NCBI RefSeq assembly: GCF_900451175.1
Contig: NZ_UGJJ01000003.1
Location: forward strand, 248,001-312,000
Length of the DNA: 64,000 bases
Origin: Kingella potus
GTDB lineage: Bacteria > Pseudomonadota > Gammaproteobacteria > Burkholderiales > Neisseriaceae
Direction: 5' to 3'
Positions 35,715 through 46,200 of this stretch are shown piece by piece. Numbering within the stretch: position 1 is the stretch's first letter; each line of letters begins with the position of its first letter. Position numbers and translations under genes: made by a program. Under the pieces are notes generated by a model that had not been told where the DNA came from, ran no database searches, and was given only the letters and a program-made list of their open reading frames with translations.

Positions 35715-36120
35715 GCGGAACGGCAGAGTTTGCAACAGCACGGGAGCCTGTGCAGGGTGTGTCGCCTAAGCGGCGCACGCGTTCCCGACTCTCGGCAAGA
35801 TGCCGACGCGGCTTTCGAACGCCAATCCCCCACTAAGCAAACTCCCTCCCCTGCGCCCGCGCGGGGGAGGGAATAGAGGCCGTCTGAAAAGCGCGGCTGC
35901 GCCACATACCCTGCACAAATCCCAAGTAGGGTGTGTCGCCTAAGCGACGCACGCGTTCCTTGCCATTTGGAAAATAAGGCCGTCTGAAAACATAAGCCGC
36001 GTGCGTGGCAAGCCACACACCCTACAACCATCCCGTAGGGTGTGTGGCGCAGCCGCGCACACGCTTGCAGACAGTTGCAGATATTTGGTGCGGGGTTCAT
36101 AAAGCAGAACAGAGGCCGTC
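35715..36120. repeat. REP-like palindromes, GC-rich composite repeat and DUS behind receptor 1
   Basis: REP-type copies (GTAGGGTGTGTCGCC-loop-GCGACGCACGCG, and the variant GTGTGTGGCGCAGCCGCGCA) at about 35755, 35930, 36005 and 36035, with DUS between. 35895-36030 is a near-exact inverted copy of 42975-43105 on the other side of receptor 2. This extends the inverted repeat formed by the receptor genes. Confidence 0.88.
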
Positions 36121-36168
36121 TGAAAATACTGTTTTCAGACGGCCTCTATCTGTACGTGGCGCACAACA

Positions 36169-36199
36169 AAACAGCCGCAGACCAAATCTGCGGCTGTTT
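36169..36199 (-). terminator. Intrinsic terminator downstream of the 4.5S RNA
   Basis: AAACAGCCGCAGA and TCTGCGGCTGTTT form a perfect 13-bp stem with a 5-nt loop, followed on the minus strand by TTGTT. Confidence 0.85.
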
Positions 36200-36202
36200 C
36201 TT

Positions 36203-36313
36203 AAAAGCGGGCGGCGAGCCCGACCCCCGGCACTGGCTCGTCGGAGTGGGCTGCTGGCTTCCGCCCCTGACCCGTTGTTCCAATCCGCCATGCGGGGAGA
36301 CCCGCCAAAGAAG
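36203..36313 (-). ncRNA. ffs: Signal recognition particle 4.5S RNA
   Basis: The minus strand contains the universally conserved apical domain: GGGTCAGGGGCGGAAGCCAG followed by CAGCCC, matching bacterial SRP RNA (GGTCAGG, the GGAA tetraloop and the CAGCC partner strand). The distal helix GGCGGGTCTCCCC pairs with GGGGGTCGGGCTCGCC near the 3' end. It binds Ffh to target membrane proteins. A TTGGTG-N17-TATAAT promoter and a downstream perfect hairpin terminator bracket it. Exact 5' and 3' ends are estimated. Confidence 0.93.
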
Positions 36314-36319
36314 CGGCGC

Positions 36320-36348
36320 ATTATAGGGGTTTTGCCGCAAAACACCAA
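36320..36348 (-). promoter_or_regulatory. Sigma70 promoter of the 4.5S RNA
   Basis: On the minus strand TTGGTG (36348-36343), 17-bp spacer, TATAAT (36325-36320). Start predicted near 36313. Confidence 0.85.
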
Positions 36349-36442
36349 GCGGATTTTTCCCTGCCCGCCGCCCGCTGCGGGAATTGTCTACATTCCAACT
36401 TGAAACGGTGTCAAATTTACATTACATTGCAACAAAACCGAC

Positions 36443-36484
36443 AGGCCGTCTGAAAAACGGGCTTCCCTGCTTTTCAGACGGCCT
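36443..36484. repeat. Inverted DUS pair upstream of the FAD/Fe-S oxidoreductase gene
   Basis: Perfect inverted DUS with a 12-nt loop, between the divergent ffs promoter and the start at 36527. Not at a gene end. Confidence 0.75.
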
Positions 36485-36526
36485 GACAATAAAAACACCA
36501 AAAATACCAAAACACGGAACACAGCC

Positions 36527-39500
36527 ATGACCACACCCGCCGCCGCGCACGAACGCCTGCGCGAAATCCCCTACAACTACACATCCTACACCGACCGCGA
36601 AATCGTCATCCGCCTGCTGGGCGAAGAAGCGTGGCAGATTTTGGAAGACTTGCGCACCCAGCGCAAAACCGGCCGCTCGGCGCGGATGCTGTTTGAAGTG
36701 TTGGGCGACATCTGGGTGGTGGAGCGCAATCCGTATCTGGCGGACGATTTGCTCGCGCACCCCAAACGCCGCGCGGCTTTGGTGGGCGAGATGCGCCACC
36801 GTTTGGGCGAAATCCGCAGGCGGCGCGACGACAATCCGCAGGTTGCCCTGCTGGTTTCGGCGGCGGAAGCGGCGGTAAGGCGTTTTGACGAGGGTTTCGA
36901 CATCATCCGCGCCAGGCGCGAAAAGGTATGGCAGCGGCTGTCGAAAATCACCAAGCCGCACAATATTATGTTTGACGCGCTGGCGCGGGTTACGCACGTT
37001 ACCGACGCAACCGACTGGCGCGTGGAATATCCGTTTGTGGTGGTCAATCCCGATTCCGAAGCCGAAGTTGCGCCGCTGGTGCGCGCACTCATCGAGCTGG
37101 ATTTGGTGATTATTCCGCGCGGCGGCGGCACGGGTTATACCGGCGGCGCGGTGCCGCTGGATGCGGACAGCGCGGTCATTAACACCGAAAAACTCGATTT
37201 GCACGGCGGCGTGCAGTATGTGCCGCTGGCGGGTTTGGACGGCAGACATCCCATTATCCGTTGCGGCGCGGGCGTGGTAACGCGGCGGGTGGAAGAGGCC
37301 GCGCATCAGGCCGGGCTGGTGTTTGCCGTTGACCCCACTTCGGCCGACGCTTCCTGCGTGGGCGGTAATGTGGCGATGAACGCCGGCGGCAAAAAGGCCG
37401 TGTTGTGGGGCACTGCGCTGGACAATCTGGCCTACTGGCAGATGGTCAACCCGCAGGGCGAATGGCTGCGCATCGAGCGCGTGCGCCACAATTTCGGCAA
37501 AATCCACGACGAAGAAACCGCCGTGTTCGACATCCACACCCTCGATTCAGACGGCCTCAACACCGTAAAAACCGAGCGGCTGGAAATACCGGGGCACAAA
37601 TTCCGCAAAACCGGCCTGGGCAAAGACGTTACCGACAAATTCCTCAGCGGCCTGCCGGGCGTGCAGAAAGAAGGCACCGACGGCATCATCACCAGCGTGG
37701 CCTTTGTCTTGCACACCATGCCCAAACACACGCGCACGGTGTGCATGGAGTTTTTCGGCACGGTGGCCAAGGCCACGCCGTCTATCGTGGAAATCCGCGA
37801 CTACCTGCTGGGACACGAAAGCGTGCGGCTGGCCGGTTTGGAGCATCTCGACTGGCGTTATGTGCGCGCCGTGGGCTACGCCACCAAAGCCGCCGGACGC
37901 GGACGGCCGAAAATGGTGTTGCTGGCCGACATCGTGTCCGACGACGAAGCAGCCGTATCTGCCGCCGCCGAACGCATTTGCGAACTGGCACGCGGGCGCG
38001 AAGGCGAAGGCTTTATCGCCGTCAGCCCCGAAGCGCGCAAAACCTTCTGGCTCGACCGCAGCCGTACCGCCGCCATCGCCAAACACACCAACGCCTTTAA
38101 AATCAACGAAGACGTAGTTATCCCGCTCGAGCGGCTGGGCGAGTATTCAGACGGCATCGAGCGCATCAACATCGAATTGTCGGTTCAAAACAAGCTCAAA
38201 CTCTGCGACGCGCTGATCCAATATCTTTCCGGCAGCCTGCCGGTGGACAAAATGGACACCGACCTGCCCAAGGCCGAATTGCTGGGCGGCCGCGCCCGCC
38301 ACGCCCTCGAACACGTCGAAGCCGTGCGCAGCCGCTGGCAGTGGCTGCTGGACAATCTCGACGCGCCGCTGGCCGACTATAAAAACCGCTTCGGCGATGC
38401 CGTTCGGGCTGCCGCCGAAGCCCGCGACGACGAAAGCTGCTTTACCGCCTTCCGCGATTTCAGGCTGCGCGTGTCGGTAAAAACCGATGTAATGAAGCCG
38501 CTGGCCGATATTTTCAGCGGCAAAGCCGATACCAAAATCAACGCCGCGCTGGGCAGAATCCACAGCAAAACCGTGCGCGGCCGCGTGTTTGTCGCCCTGC
38601 ACATGCACGCGGGCGACGGCAACGTCCATACCAACATCCCCGTCAATTCCGACGACCACGAAATGCTGCAAACCGCCCACCGCGCGGTTGGGCGCATCAT
38701 GCGCATCGCACGCCGTCTGAACGGCGTGATTTCCGGCGAACACGGCATCGGCATCACCAAACTCGAATTTCTCACCGACGAAGAAATGCAGCCCTTTTGG
38801 GACTACAAAGCACGCATCGACCCCGAAGGCCGCTTCAACCGCCACAAGCTGATGAAAGGCTCCGACCTGCGCCGCGCCTACACCCCCTCGTTCGAGCTTT
38901 TGGGGGCGGAATCGCTGATTATGGAAAAATCCGAACTCGGCACCATCGCCGAATCGGTCAAAGACTGCCTGCGCTGCGGCAAATGCAAACCCGTCTGCTC
39001 CACCCACGTTCCCCGCGCCAACCTGCTGTACAGCCCGCGCAACAAAATCCTCGGCGTTGGCCTGCTCACCGAAGCCTTCTTATACGAAGAACAAACGCGG
39101 CGCGGCATTTCGGTGAAACACTTTGAAGAACTCGGCGGCATCGCCGACCACTGCACCGTCTGCCACCGCTGCGTCAAACCCTGCCCCGTCAACATCGACT
39201 TCGGCGACGTAACCGTGGCCGTGCGCAACTACCTCTCCGAATCCGGCCGCAAACGCACCACGCCCGTGGCCGCCCTCGGCCAGGCACTGCTCAACACCAC
39301 CAGCCCCCGCACCGTCAAAGCCCTGCGCGCCGCCATGGTGCGCACCGGCTTCCCCGCCCAGCACTTCGCCTACAAAGTCGGCAAAATGCTGCCCATCGGC
39401 GCGGAAAAGCAGAAAGCCGCGCCCAAAGCCACCGTTGCCAAAGCCCCGCTGAAAGAGCAGATTGTCCACTTTATCAACCGCCCGCTGCCCAAAAACGTGC

Positions 39501-40363
39501 CCGCCAAAACCCCGCGCTCCATGCTCGGCATCGAAGACGGCAAAAGCATTCCCATCATCCGCAACCCGCACACGCCCGAAGATGCCGAAGCCGTGTTCTA
39601 CTTCCCCGGCTGCGGCTCCGAGCGGCTGTTCAGCCAAATCGGACTGGCCGTACAGGCCATGCTCTGGCACGTCGGCGTGCAAACCGTCCTGCCGCCGGGC
39701 TACATGTGCTGCGGCTACCCGCAGGAAGCCGGCGGCGACCGCACCCGCGCCGAAAAAATGAGCACCGACAACCGCGTCGCCTTCCACCGCATGGCCAACA
39801 CGCTCAACTACCTCGACATCAAAACCGTCGTCGTCAGTTGCGGCACCTGCTACGACCAGCTCGAAAAATACCGCTTCGAAGACATCTTCCCCGGCTGCCG
39901 CATCATCGACATCCACGAATACCTGTTGGAAAAAGGCGTAAAACTCAACGGCGTAAAAGGGCAGCAGTATCTCTACCACGACCCCTGCCACACTCCGGTA
40001 AAAACCATGAACGCCACTCAAATGGCCGGCGAGCTTCTCGGCCAAAAGGTCGTATTGAGCGACCGCTGCTGCGGCGAAAGCGGCATGTTCGCCGTCAAAC
40101 GCCCCGACATCGCCACCCAGGTCAAATTCCGCAAACAGGAAGAAATCGAAAAAAACCTGAAAGAGCTGCCGCAGGGCGAGCCGGTCAAAATGCTCACCAC
40201 CTGCCCCGCCTGCCTGCAAGGCCTCAGCCGCTACGCCGACGACAACAACATGCCCGCCGACTACATCGTCATCGAAATGGCGCGCCACATCCTCGGCGAA
40301 AACTGGCTGGACGAGTTTGTGAAAAAAGCCAACGGCGGCGGCGTGGAGAAGATACGGCTGTAA
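36527..40363 (+). CDS. Large DUF3683 / FAD-linked oxidase / Fe-S / CCG-domain oxidoreductase
   Basis: 1278 residues. Order: DUF3683 N-terminal region (about 1-140), FAD-binding PCMH domain with IIPRGGGTGYTGGAVPL (about 185-400), FAD-oxidase C-terminal domain with HGIGITKLEFL (to about 790), two 4Fe-4S motifs CLRCGKCKPVC and CTVCHRCVKPCPVN, then two cysteine-rich CCG domains (CCGYPQEAGGD; CCGESGMF) as in GlpC/LutA/heterodisulfide reductase. Such proteins are D-2-hydroxyacid (D-lactate or glycolate) dehydrogenases passing electrons to quinone; substrate not determined. In-frame DUS at DSDGLNTV. Lies inside the potentially invertible receptor-flanked segment. Confidence 0.85.
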   Translation: MTTPAAAHERLREIPYNYTSYTDREIVIRLLGEEAWQILEDLRTQRKTGRSARMLFEVLGDIWVVERNPYLADDLLAHPKRRAALVGEMRHRLGEIRRRRDDNPQVALLVSAAEAAVRRFDEGFDIIRARREKVWQRLSKITKPHNIMFDALARVTHVTDATDWRVEYPFVVVNPDSEAEVAPLVRALIELDLVIIPRGGGTGYTGGAVPLDADSAVINTEKLDLHGGVQYVPLAGLDGRHPIIRCGAGVVTRRVEEAAHQAGLVFAVDPTSADASCVGGNVAMNAGGKKAVLWGTALDNLAYWQMVNPQGEWLRIERVRHNFGKIHDEETAVFDIHTLDSDGLNTVKTERLEIPGHKFRKTGLGKDVTDKFLSGLPGVQKEGTDGIITSVAFVLHTMPKHTRTVCMEFFGTVAKATPSIVEIRDYLLGHESVRLAGLEHLDWRYVRAVGYATKAAGRGRPKMVLLADIVSDDEAAVSAAAERICELARGREGEGFIAVSPEARKTFWLDRSRTAAIAKHTNAFKINEDVVIPLERLGEYSDGIERINIELSVQNKLKLCDALIQYLSGSLPVDKMDTDLPKAELLGGRARHALEHVEAVRSRWQWLLDNLDAPLADYKNRFGDAVRAAAEARDDESCFTAFRDFRLRVSVKTDVMKPLADIFSGKADTKINAALGRIHSKTVRGRVFVALHMHAGDGNVHTNIPVNSDDHEMLQTAHRAVGRIMRIARRLNGVISGEHGIGITKLEFLTDEEMQPFWDYKARIDPEGRFNRHKLMKGSDLRRAYTPSFELLGAESLIMEKSELGTIAESVKDCLRCGKCKPVCSTHVPRANLLYSPRNKILGVGLLTEAFLYEEQTRRGISVKHFEELGGIADHCTVCHRCVKPCPVNIDFGDVTVAVRNYLSESGRKRTTPVAALGQALLNTTSPRTVKALRAAMVRTGFPAQHFAYKVGKMLPIGAEKQKAAPKATVAKAPLKEQIVHFINRPLPKNVPAKTPRSMLGIEDGKSIPIIRNPHTPEDAEAVFYFPGCGSERLFSQIGLAVQAMLWHVGVQTVLPPGYMCCGYPQEAGGDRTRAEKMSTDNRVAFHRMANTLNYLDIKTVVVSCGTCYDQLEKYRFEDIFPGCRIIDIHEYLLEKGVKLNGVKGQQYLYHDPCHTPVKTMNATQMAGELLGQKVVLSDRCCGESGMFAVKRPDIATQVKFRKQEEIEKNLKELPQGEPVKMLTTCPACLQGLSRYADDNNMPADYIVIEMARHILGENWLDEFVKKANGGGVEKIRL

Positions 40364-40493
40364 ATGCCCCCTTGCGCTGCCGCCTGCGGAAAGCTGCGGC
40401 AAACTGCGGTAGAATGCCGGCTTTCACGCTTGCGGCCGTCTGAAAACGCCATCCCGCCCCGCATTTTTCAGACGGCCAGATTCAGGACGACAC

Positions 40494-40961
40494 ATGAACA
40501 AAATCCCCGCCGCCGCCGCGCTGCTGCTGGCCGCCTGCGGCTTCCACCCGAAAGGTATGCAGCCTTACGACCGGCTTCCCTACCAACAATGGCACATTCA
40601 GGGCGCACAATTGCAACGCCCGCTGGAAAACGCGCTGCGCAGCGCGGGCGGCACGCCCGTTCCCGCCGCCCAGGCACAGGCCGTCTTAAAAGTGGAAGAA
40701 GCAGAAACGCAGAAAGACGTACTCACCATCACCCGAGCCGCGCTGGTGGCCGACTACCTCCTCGTCCTGAAAGTGCGGGCGCAGGCCTACCGCAACGGCG
40801 AGCCGCTGGGCAAACCGATGGAAGCGGAAGTGCGCCGCCAGCTCGAATATGCCGACAGCGAAGTGTTGGGCAAACAGGAAGAAGAAGAAACCGTCCGCCG
40901 CGAAATGCAGCGCGATGCCGCCGAACAGCTCGTCCGCCGCCTGTCTTTCCTGCCGCACTGA
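40494..40961 (+). CDS. lptE: LPS-assembly lipoprotein LptE
   Basis: 155 residues starting MNKIPAAAALLLAACGFHPKG, a lipoprotein signal with lipobox LLAAC and an LptE-type GFHPKG after the cysteine. Forms the plug of LptD in the outer membrane. Short gap (79 bp, with two DUS) to holA, the usual neighbour of lptE in many proteobacteria (lptE-holA). Start ATG at 40494. Confidence 0.9.
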   Translation: MNKIPAAAALLLAACGFHPKGMQPYDRLPYQQWHIQGAQLQRPLENALRSAGGTPVPAAQAQAVLKVEEAETQKDVLTITRAALVADYLLVLKVRAQAYRNGEPLGKPMEAEVRRQLEYADSEVLGKQEEEETVRREMQRDAAEQLVRRLSFLPH

Positions 40962-41040
40962 CTTCCCCATCCGTTTTCAGACGGCCTCTGTGGCCTGCCG
41001 GAACAAAAGGCCGTCTGAAAAAACGTTCCGCCTCCCGCCT

Positions 41041-42042
41041 ATGCCCGCCCTGCCCATCGAATCCCTCACCCCTGACACACCGCTGCACGCCCTCTACGTC
41101 ATCCACGGCGAAGAAGACCTGCTGCGCATCGAAGCCCTCGACACCCTCCGCGCCGCCGCCAAAAAACAAGGCTATCTCAACCGCGAAGTCCACACTCCCG
41201 AAACCGCCGCCGACTGGGACGGCCTGCTTGCCTCGGCCGGCAGCGCGGGCCTGTTTGCCGATTTGAAACTGCTGGAAATCCACATCCCCAACGGCAAACC
41301 CGGCAAATCCGGCGGCGACGCGCTGCAAACGCTGGCCGAAAACCTGCCCGCAGACACCGTTACCATTGTCGCCCTGCCCAAGCTGGAAAAAGCGCAGACA
41401 CAGGCCAAATGGTTTGCCGCACTCTCGAAGCACGGCACCGTACTGGAAGCGAAAGCCGTATCCGCCAACGCCCTGCCCGTATGGATAAAAGGCCGTCTGA
41501 AAGCCGAACAGCTCGACATCGGAGCCGACGCACTCGCCCTGTTTGCCGAACGCGTCGAAGGCAACCTGCTCGCGGCCAAACAGGAAATCGGCAAACTCGC
41601 CCTGCTCTACCCGCCCGGACACACCATCGGCATGGCCGAAGCGGAACAGGCCGTGGCCGACGTGGCGCGTTTCGACGTATTCAGCCTGTCCGCCGCATGG
41701 ATGGGCGGCGACACCGCACGCACGGCAAGGCTTTTGGAAGGCCTCGAAGCCGAAGGCGCGGAACCCGTCCTGCTGCTGTGGACGCTGGCCGAAGACATCC
41801 GCACCCTCATCCGCCTCACCGCCGCGCTCAAACAAGGCCAAAGCGTGCAGTCCGTACGCAACAGCCTGCGCCTGTGGGGCGAAAAACAAACCCTCGCGCC
41901 GCAGGCCGCACGCCGCATCGGCATCATCCGCCTCATCGCCGCCTTGCAGCAATGCGCCCGCATCGACCGCCTCATCAAAGGCGCGGAAGCAGGCGACGTA
42001 TGGGCCGCCTTCCGCCAAACAGTTGCCTCGCTCGCCGCATAA
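41041..42042 (+). CDS. holA: DNA polymerase III delta subunit
   Basis: 333 residues. The N-terminus HALYVIHGEEDLLRIEALDTLRA, the middle ALPKLEKAQTQAKWF...VWIKGRLKAEQ and ARFDVFSLSAAWMGGDTARTARLLEGL...LLLWTLAEDIRTL are typical HolA. It opens the beta clamp in the clamp loader. The start MPALPIESLTP at 41041 is used; the longer frame overlaps lptE and translates a DUS. IKGRLKAEQ is DUS-encoded. Downstream of lptE. Confidence 0.92.
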   Translation: MPALPIESLTPDTPLHALYVIHGEEDLLRIEALDTLRAAAKKQGYLNREVHTPETAADWDGLLASAGSAGLFADLKLLEIHIPNGKPGKSGGDALQTLAENLPADTVTIVALPKLEKAQTQAKWFAALSKHGTVLEAKAVSANALPVWIKGRLKAEQLDIGADALALFAERVEGNLLAAKQEIGKLALLYPPGHTIGMAEAEQAVADVARFDVFSLSAAWMGGDTARTARLLEGLEAEGAEPVLLLWTLAEDIRTLIRLTAALKQGQSVQSVRNSLRLWGEKQTLAPQAARRIGIIRLIAALQQCARIDRLIKGAEAGDVWAAFRQTVASLAA

Positions 42043-42478
42043 AACAGGGCGGACAATGCCCGCCGCGTGCGCGGCTGCGCCACACGCCCCGCAAGCATCC
42101 GCGTAGGGTGTGCCGCCTAAGCGGCGCAAGCATTTGCCGAAAGTTCGGGCAACGGTTACCGCCAAACCATCAACCGCGTGCGCCGCTTAGGCGACGCACC
42201 CTACACGGTGCGGCGCGGAAAAACGGACAGGCCGTCTGAAAAGCCAGATTTTGTTTTCAGACGGCCTTTGCCGCTAAGGTAGGGTGTGTGCCGCAGCCGC
42301 GCACGCGTTCCCAATATTTCGGAAAGATGCAGGCTGCGGCTGCAAACGGCTCGTCCGACACCCATCCAACTCCCTCCCCTGCGCCCGCGCGGGGGAGGGC
42401 TGGGGAGGGGGTAGCGGTTTGCAAAACCGCTTTGCCTGCCGCCCTGCTGCCCTGCAAATGTCTGCCAAGCGGCAACAG

Positions 42479-42499
42479 CCCCCACCCTAACCCTCCCCC
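42479..42499 (-). other. G-quadruplex motif, minus strand
   Basis: On the minus strand the run reads GGGGGAGGGTTAGGGTGGGG plus one more G, four G-tracts with loops of 1-3 nt. Confidence 0.75.
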
Positions 42500-42757
42500 G
42501 CAGGCGGGAGAGGGAACAAACGTCAGAGGCCGTCTGAAAACAGTTTTTCAGACGGCCTCTATCTGTTTTATGAACCGCCGCACCAAATATCTGCAACCAT
42601 CTCCAAGCGAGTGCGCGGCTGTGCCACACACCACGCAACCATCCCGTAGGGTGTGTCGCCTAAGGCGACGCACGCGTTTCCCTGACTCTTGGTACAAAGG
42701 CCGTCTGAAAATTTGCTTACGGATTTTCAGACGGCCTCTATTCCCTCTCCCGCTTGC

Positions 42758-42778
42758 GGGGGAGGGTTAGGGTGGGGG
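42758..42778 (+). other. G-quadruplex motif, plus strand
   Basis: Same G4 sequence on the plus strand, opposite in orientation to the 42479-42499 copy. Confidence 0.75.
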
Positions 42779-43226
42779 CTGTTGCCGCTTCGGCTGCGCT
42801 TGCGGGCGGGAAATCGGTTCTGCAAACCGCCACCCCCTCCCCGGCCCTCCCCCGCGCGGGCGCAGGGGAGGGAGTTTGGCTAGTGGCGGATTGGCGTTTG
42901 CAAGCCGCGTCGGCATTTTGCCGAGAGTCGGGGACGCGTGCGTCGCTTAGGCGACACACCCTACGGGATGGTTGTAGGGTGTGTGGCGCAGCCACGCACG
43001 CGGCTTATGTTTTCAGACGGCCTTATTTTCCAAATGGCAAGGAACGCGTGCGTCGCTTAGGCGACACACCCTACTTGGGATTTGTGCAGGGTGTGTGGCG
43101 CAGCCGCGCACGCGGTCTTCTTGTGGGAAAACATGAGGCCGTCTGAAAATCAGGTGGCACGTGCGCCGCCTTTGGGCGGCACACCCTACACAGGTTCCCG
43201 TGCTGTTGCAAACTCTGCCGTTCCGC

Positions 43227-46200
43227 TTAGAATTTCCCTGTAAATCCGAACGTTACCGCCCTGCCCGGGGCGGGTACGGGCACGTTGGACATGGGGTCGA
43301 GGTAGTAGCGGTTGGTGAGGTTGGTGATGCCCAGGTTCAGGCCGAAGTTTTTGCCTATCCGGTATTTGGCGTACATATCGAACACCAGCGAGGCGCGCCA
43401 GTGGTAGGGGCGGCCGGTGGCTTCGAGGATGCGCGCCAGGCCTTGCGCGGCCAGTTCGTCCTGCTGTTTGGTGCTGACGGTGCTGTGGTAGGTGCCGCGC
43501 ATTCCGAGCTCGAGGCGGTTGTTCAGGCGGCGCGTGCCGGCATCGAGGTTGAGCGAGTATTTGGGCTGCATGGTCTGGTAGAAGCGGGTCGCGCCGAAGC
43601 CGCCGTCGATACATTCGGGGATGCGGTTGTTGTAGATGTCGTAGTTCCATGCGGTGGTTTTGTCGCACACGCGCTGTTTGAGGCGGTAGTTCGCACCGAA
43701 GGTGGCAAACCATTTGCCGCTGTCGATACGGCTTTGCAGCTCGATGCCCGAAGTCTGTTTTTTCTCGTATTGGACGATGTTTTTGTTTTCGCTGATGTCG
43801 ATGGCGTTGCGGATGGTGTTGTCGTAGTAGGTGATGCGGATGTCGCCCGCTTTGAGCCGCTTGGAGTAGGGGGCGAAATTGAAGGCGTAGCCGATTTCCC
43901 AGTTGGTGCTGCGCTCGGGCTTGAGGTCGAATTCGAAATTATAGGGGTCGAGCAGATTGACATTGGTGGTGGTGGCTTCGTAGATGCTGGGGAAGCGGGT
44001 GGCTTGGGCAAAGCGGAAAAACAGGCGGCTTTTGTCGGTGAGATCGTAGCTGACGGCCAGCAGCGGCGACCAGGCGCGGGCTTTGAGGTGTTTCGGAGTC
44101 GGCCACACTTCTTCTTCGGTGGCAGGCCTTTTTCTGACGGAATACGCATTTCTTGCCGCCTGATCGGCCTGATCTTTCCTTTCCAGATAAGTCAGGCTGC
44201 CCCTACCGTACGTTGCCAAACCATTCAGGTATTTCAAATAGCTGCCCCGCAATCCCTGCGGATTGTCTGCCCGTTCGTCAAACTGGCCTTTGCGGAACAG
44301 CGGCCCCTGATATTGGCCGTTGGTATAGGGCGCGTAGGCGTATTTCAGGCGGTACACCGCGCCGCTGTCGCTGTTTTCCCCGTTGCGGTCGGTAATTACG
44401 ATTCCATCCCTGCCTCTTGTATTTCCCTCGACATGATCGTAATCGTAGCCGTATTTTATTCTGAATGCGTCATATAGCCTTTGCTGTGTATTGGGATCTC
44501 TGCCACTATTATCAACAATCCTCCGTATATCATCTGCTTCCTCTTTGTTGCCGATAATCTCGTAGTAAGGCAACTCCGCGCCGATGATGTAGCCGCTGCT
44601 GCTCTGCCCGCCCTCCATATCGGAAGAATAAAACGGATTGCGCTTTGCCTTACGCTCCTTAGCCAGCGCGTCATCATATGCCCAGAATTTGTCGTAGCGC
44701 ACGCCCGCCTGGATATTCAGGCGGGCTGTCGGCTGCCAGTCAAACACCAGGCCGCCGCCCCATTCGTGGCGGCGGCCGGCGCGCGGGCCGGCAATGGCGG
44801 TGGCGGTGGTCAGCGAATTGATGATGCCGAAAAAATCCCTGTCGTTGGTGGTGATTTGGGTATTTTCATCCAGCTTTTCGTGCTGGATATTGGCCGACAG
44901 GGTCATGCTCAGATTGTCGGTGAGGCGGAAGCGGTTGCTGATGTCCGCGCCGAGGCGGGTGGCGCGGGTGCGCTGCTCCGATCCCGATTTGACGCGGTAT
45001 GCGCCTTCGACGGGAGCCGGATCGTTCGGCTCTTGCGCGGGGATTGTACCGTCGGCCACCAGCTCGTCGCAGGACATATTGAGGTTTGCCAGCCTGTATG
45101 GTACTTGGTGTCTGATAAAGCAGGATACCCAGTTGTCGTAATTGGAATCGCCAAAGGTAACGCCCAGCTCGGGGCCGCCGTTTTGATGGCGGCTGCTGTC
45201 GGTGCGGATGCGCCAGATATTGGCCTGCAAATCTATCCAGCGGCTGTTTTCCGGCTGCCACGAATAGCCGAGCTTGTAGCTTTTGGTGTCGATATGCGAA
45301 TTTAAGCCCTGAATCGGATACACCGCAGGCTGCTGGCCGACAAAGTTGTAATCTTGGCTGAAGCCCAGTGCCATAGCTACATAGAAAGGATTGACTTCGC
45401 CGAAATCGACACGGGTGCGCAGATGGCTGAGGCTGATGGTCTGATTGTGCGGCAGATGCCAGTTGTTTTTCAGCAGCAGGCTTTTGCTGGCAACATTGCT
45501 GTTCATTACCTCTTCGCCCGGGATATAGAGCTTGGCCATATTGGGAATCATGGTGGCGGAGGTGTTGCCGGTGTCGGCATGGTCGGAATCGTATTCGGGA
45601 TTGTAGAGATAGCCGCCCGCGCCGCGCTTGCCGGAGAAATAATTGCCTTTTTTGCGGTCGCTGTATGCAATCAGGCCGTCGGCAATATTTGTTTTGAAAG
45701 CGGCCGCGATCATGCCGGAGCGGTCGCCTTTGAAATTAGATAATTTGTGGCTGCGGCTGCGCGGGCGCGGAAAATCATCGAAATCCAAAGCCTGATAGAT
45801 TTCGCCCGTGCCGCCCACCTGTCCGGTCGGCCCGTCGGCTATCGGGCGGCTCGGAATGGTGCGGTAGTCTTCCCAGCCCAGATATTGCAGATTATTGACG
45901 GTAGGCAGGGCGGTGTTGTCGGACAGGCTGCCCTTGATTTGGATGCCCCATTTGTCGCCCTCCGGCACTATATCGTCGGCTTCGATGGTGCTGATGGCCA
46001 CCGCGCCGCCCACGCCCGATTTTATGCCCCGCGTCATGGCGGGGCTTTTTTCTACGGCAATGCTGCGGAACAGGGCGGGATCGACATAATTCCGGTCGGC
46101 CGTGCCGTAGTTGTTCATCCACACGTCCACGGTCTGCTCCGTGCCGTCGATGGTAACGGGGATGCGGCCTTTGCCGGAAATGCCGCGTATGCTGGGGGTG

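Larger units (their letters stand above)
42043..43226. repeat. 1.2-kb REP/DUS/G-rich composite repeat block between holA and receptor 2
   Basis: No gene. REP-like palindromes at about 42106, 42180, 42286, 42646, 42935, 42975, 43047, 43090 and 43160; DUS pairs at about 42230-42265, 42529-42560 and 42700-42738; and two copies of a GC-rich block (42360-42510 and 42738-42880) containing CTCCCTCCCCTGCGCCCGCG and the G4 motif. The right part mirrors 35895-36030. Confidence 0.88.

Noticed and set aside
32367..35741. 1124-codon open frame antisense to receptor 1
   Set aside because: Same GC effect; composition is Ala/Val/Gly-rich shadow, and the sense strand is a clear TonB receptor.
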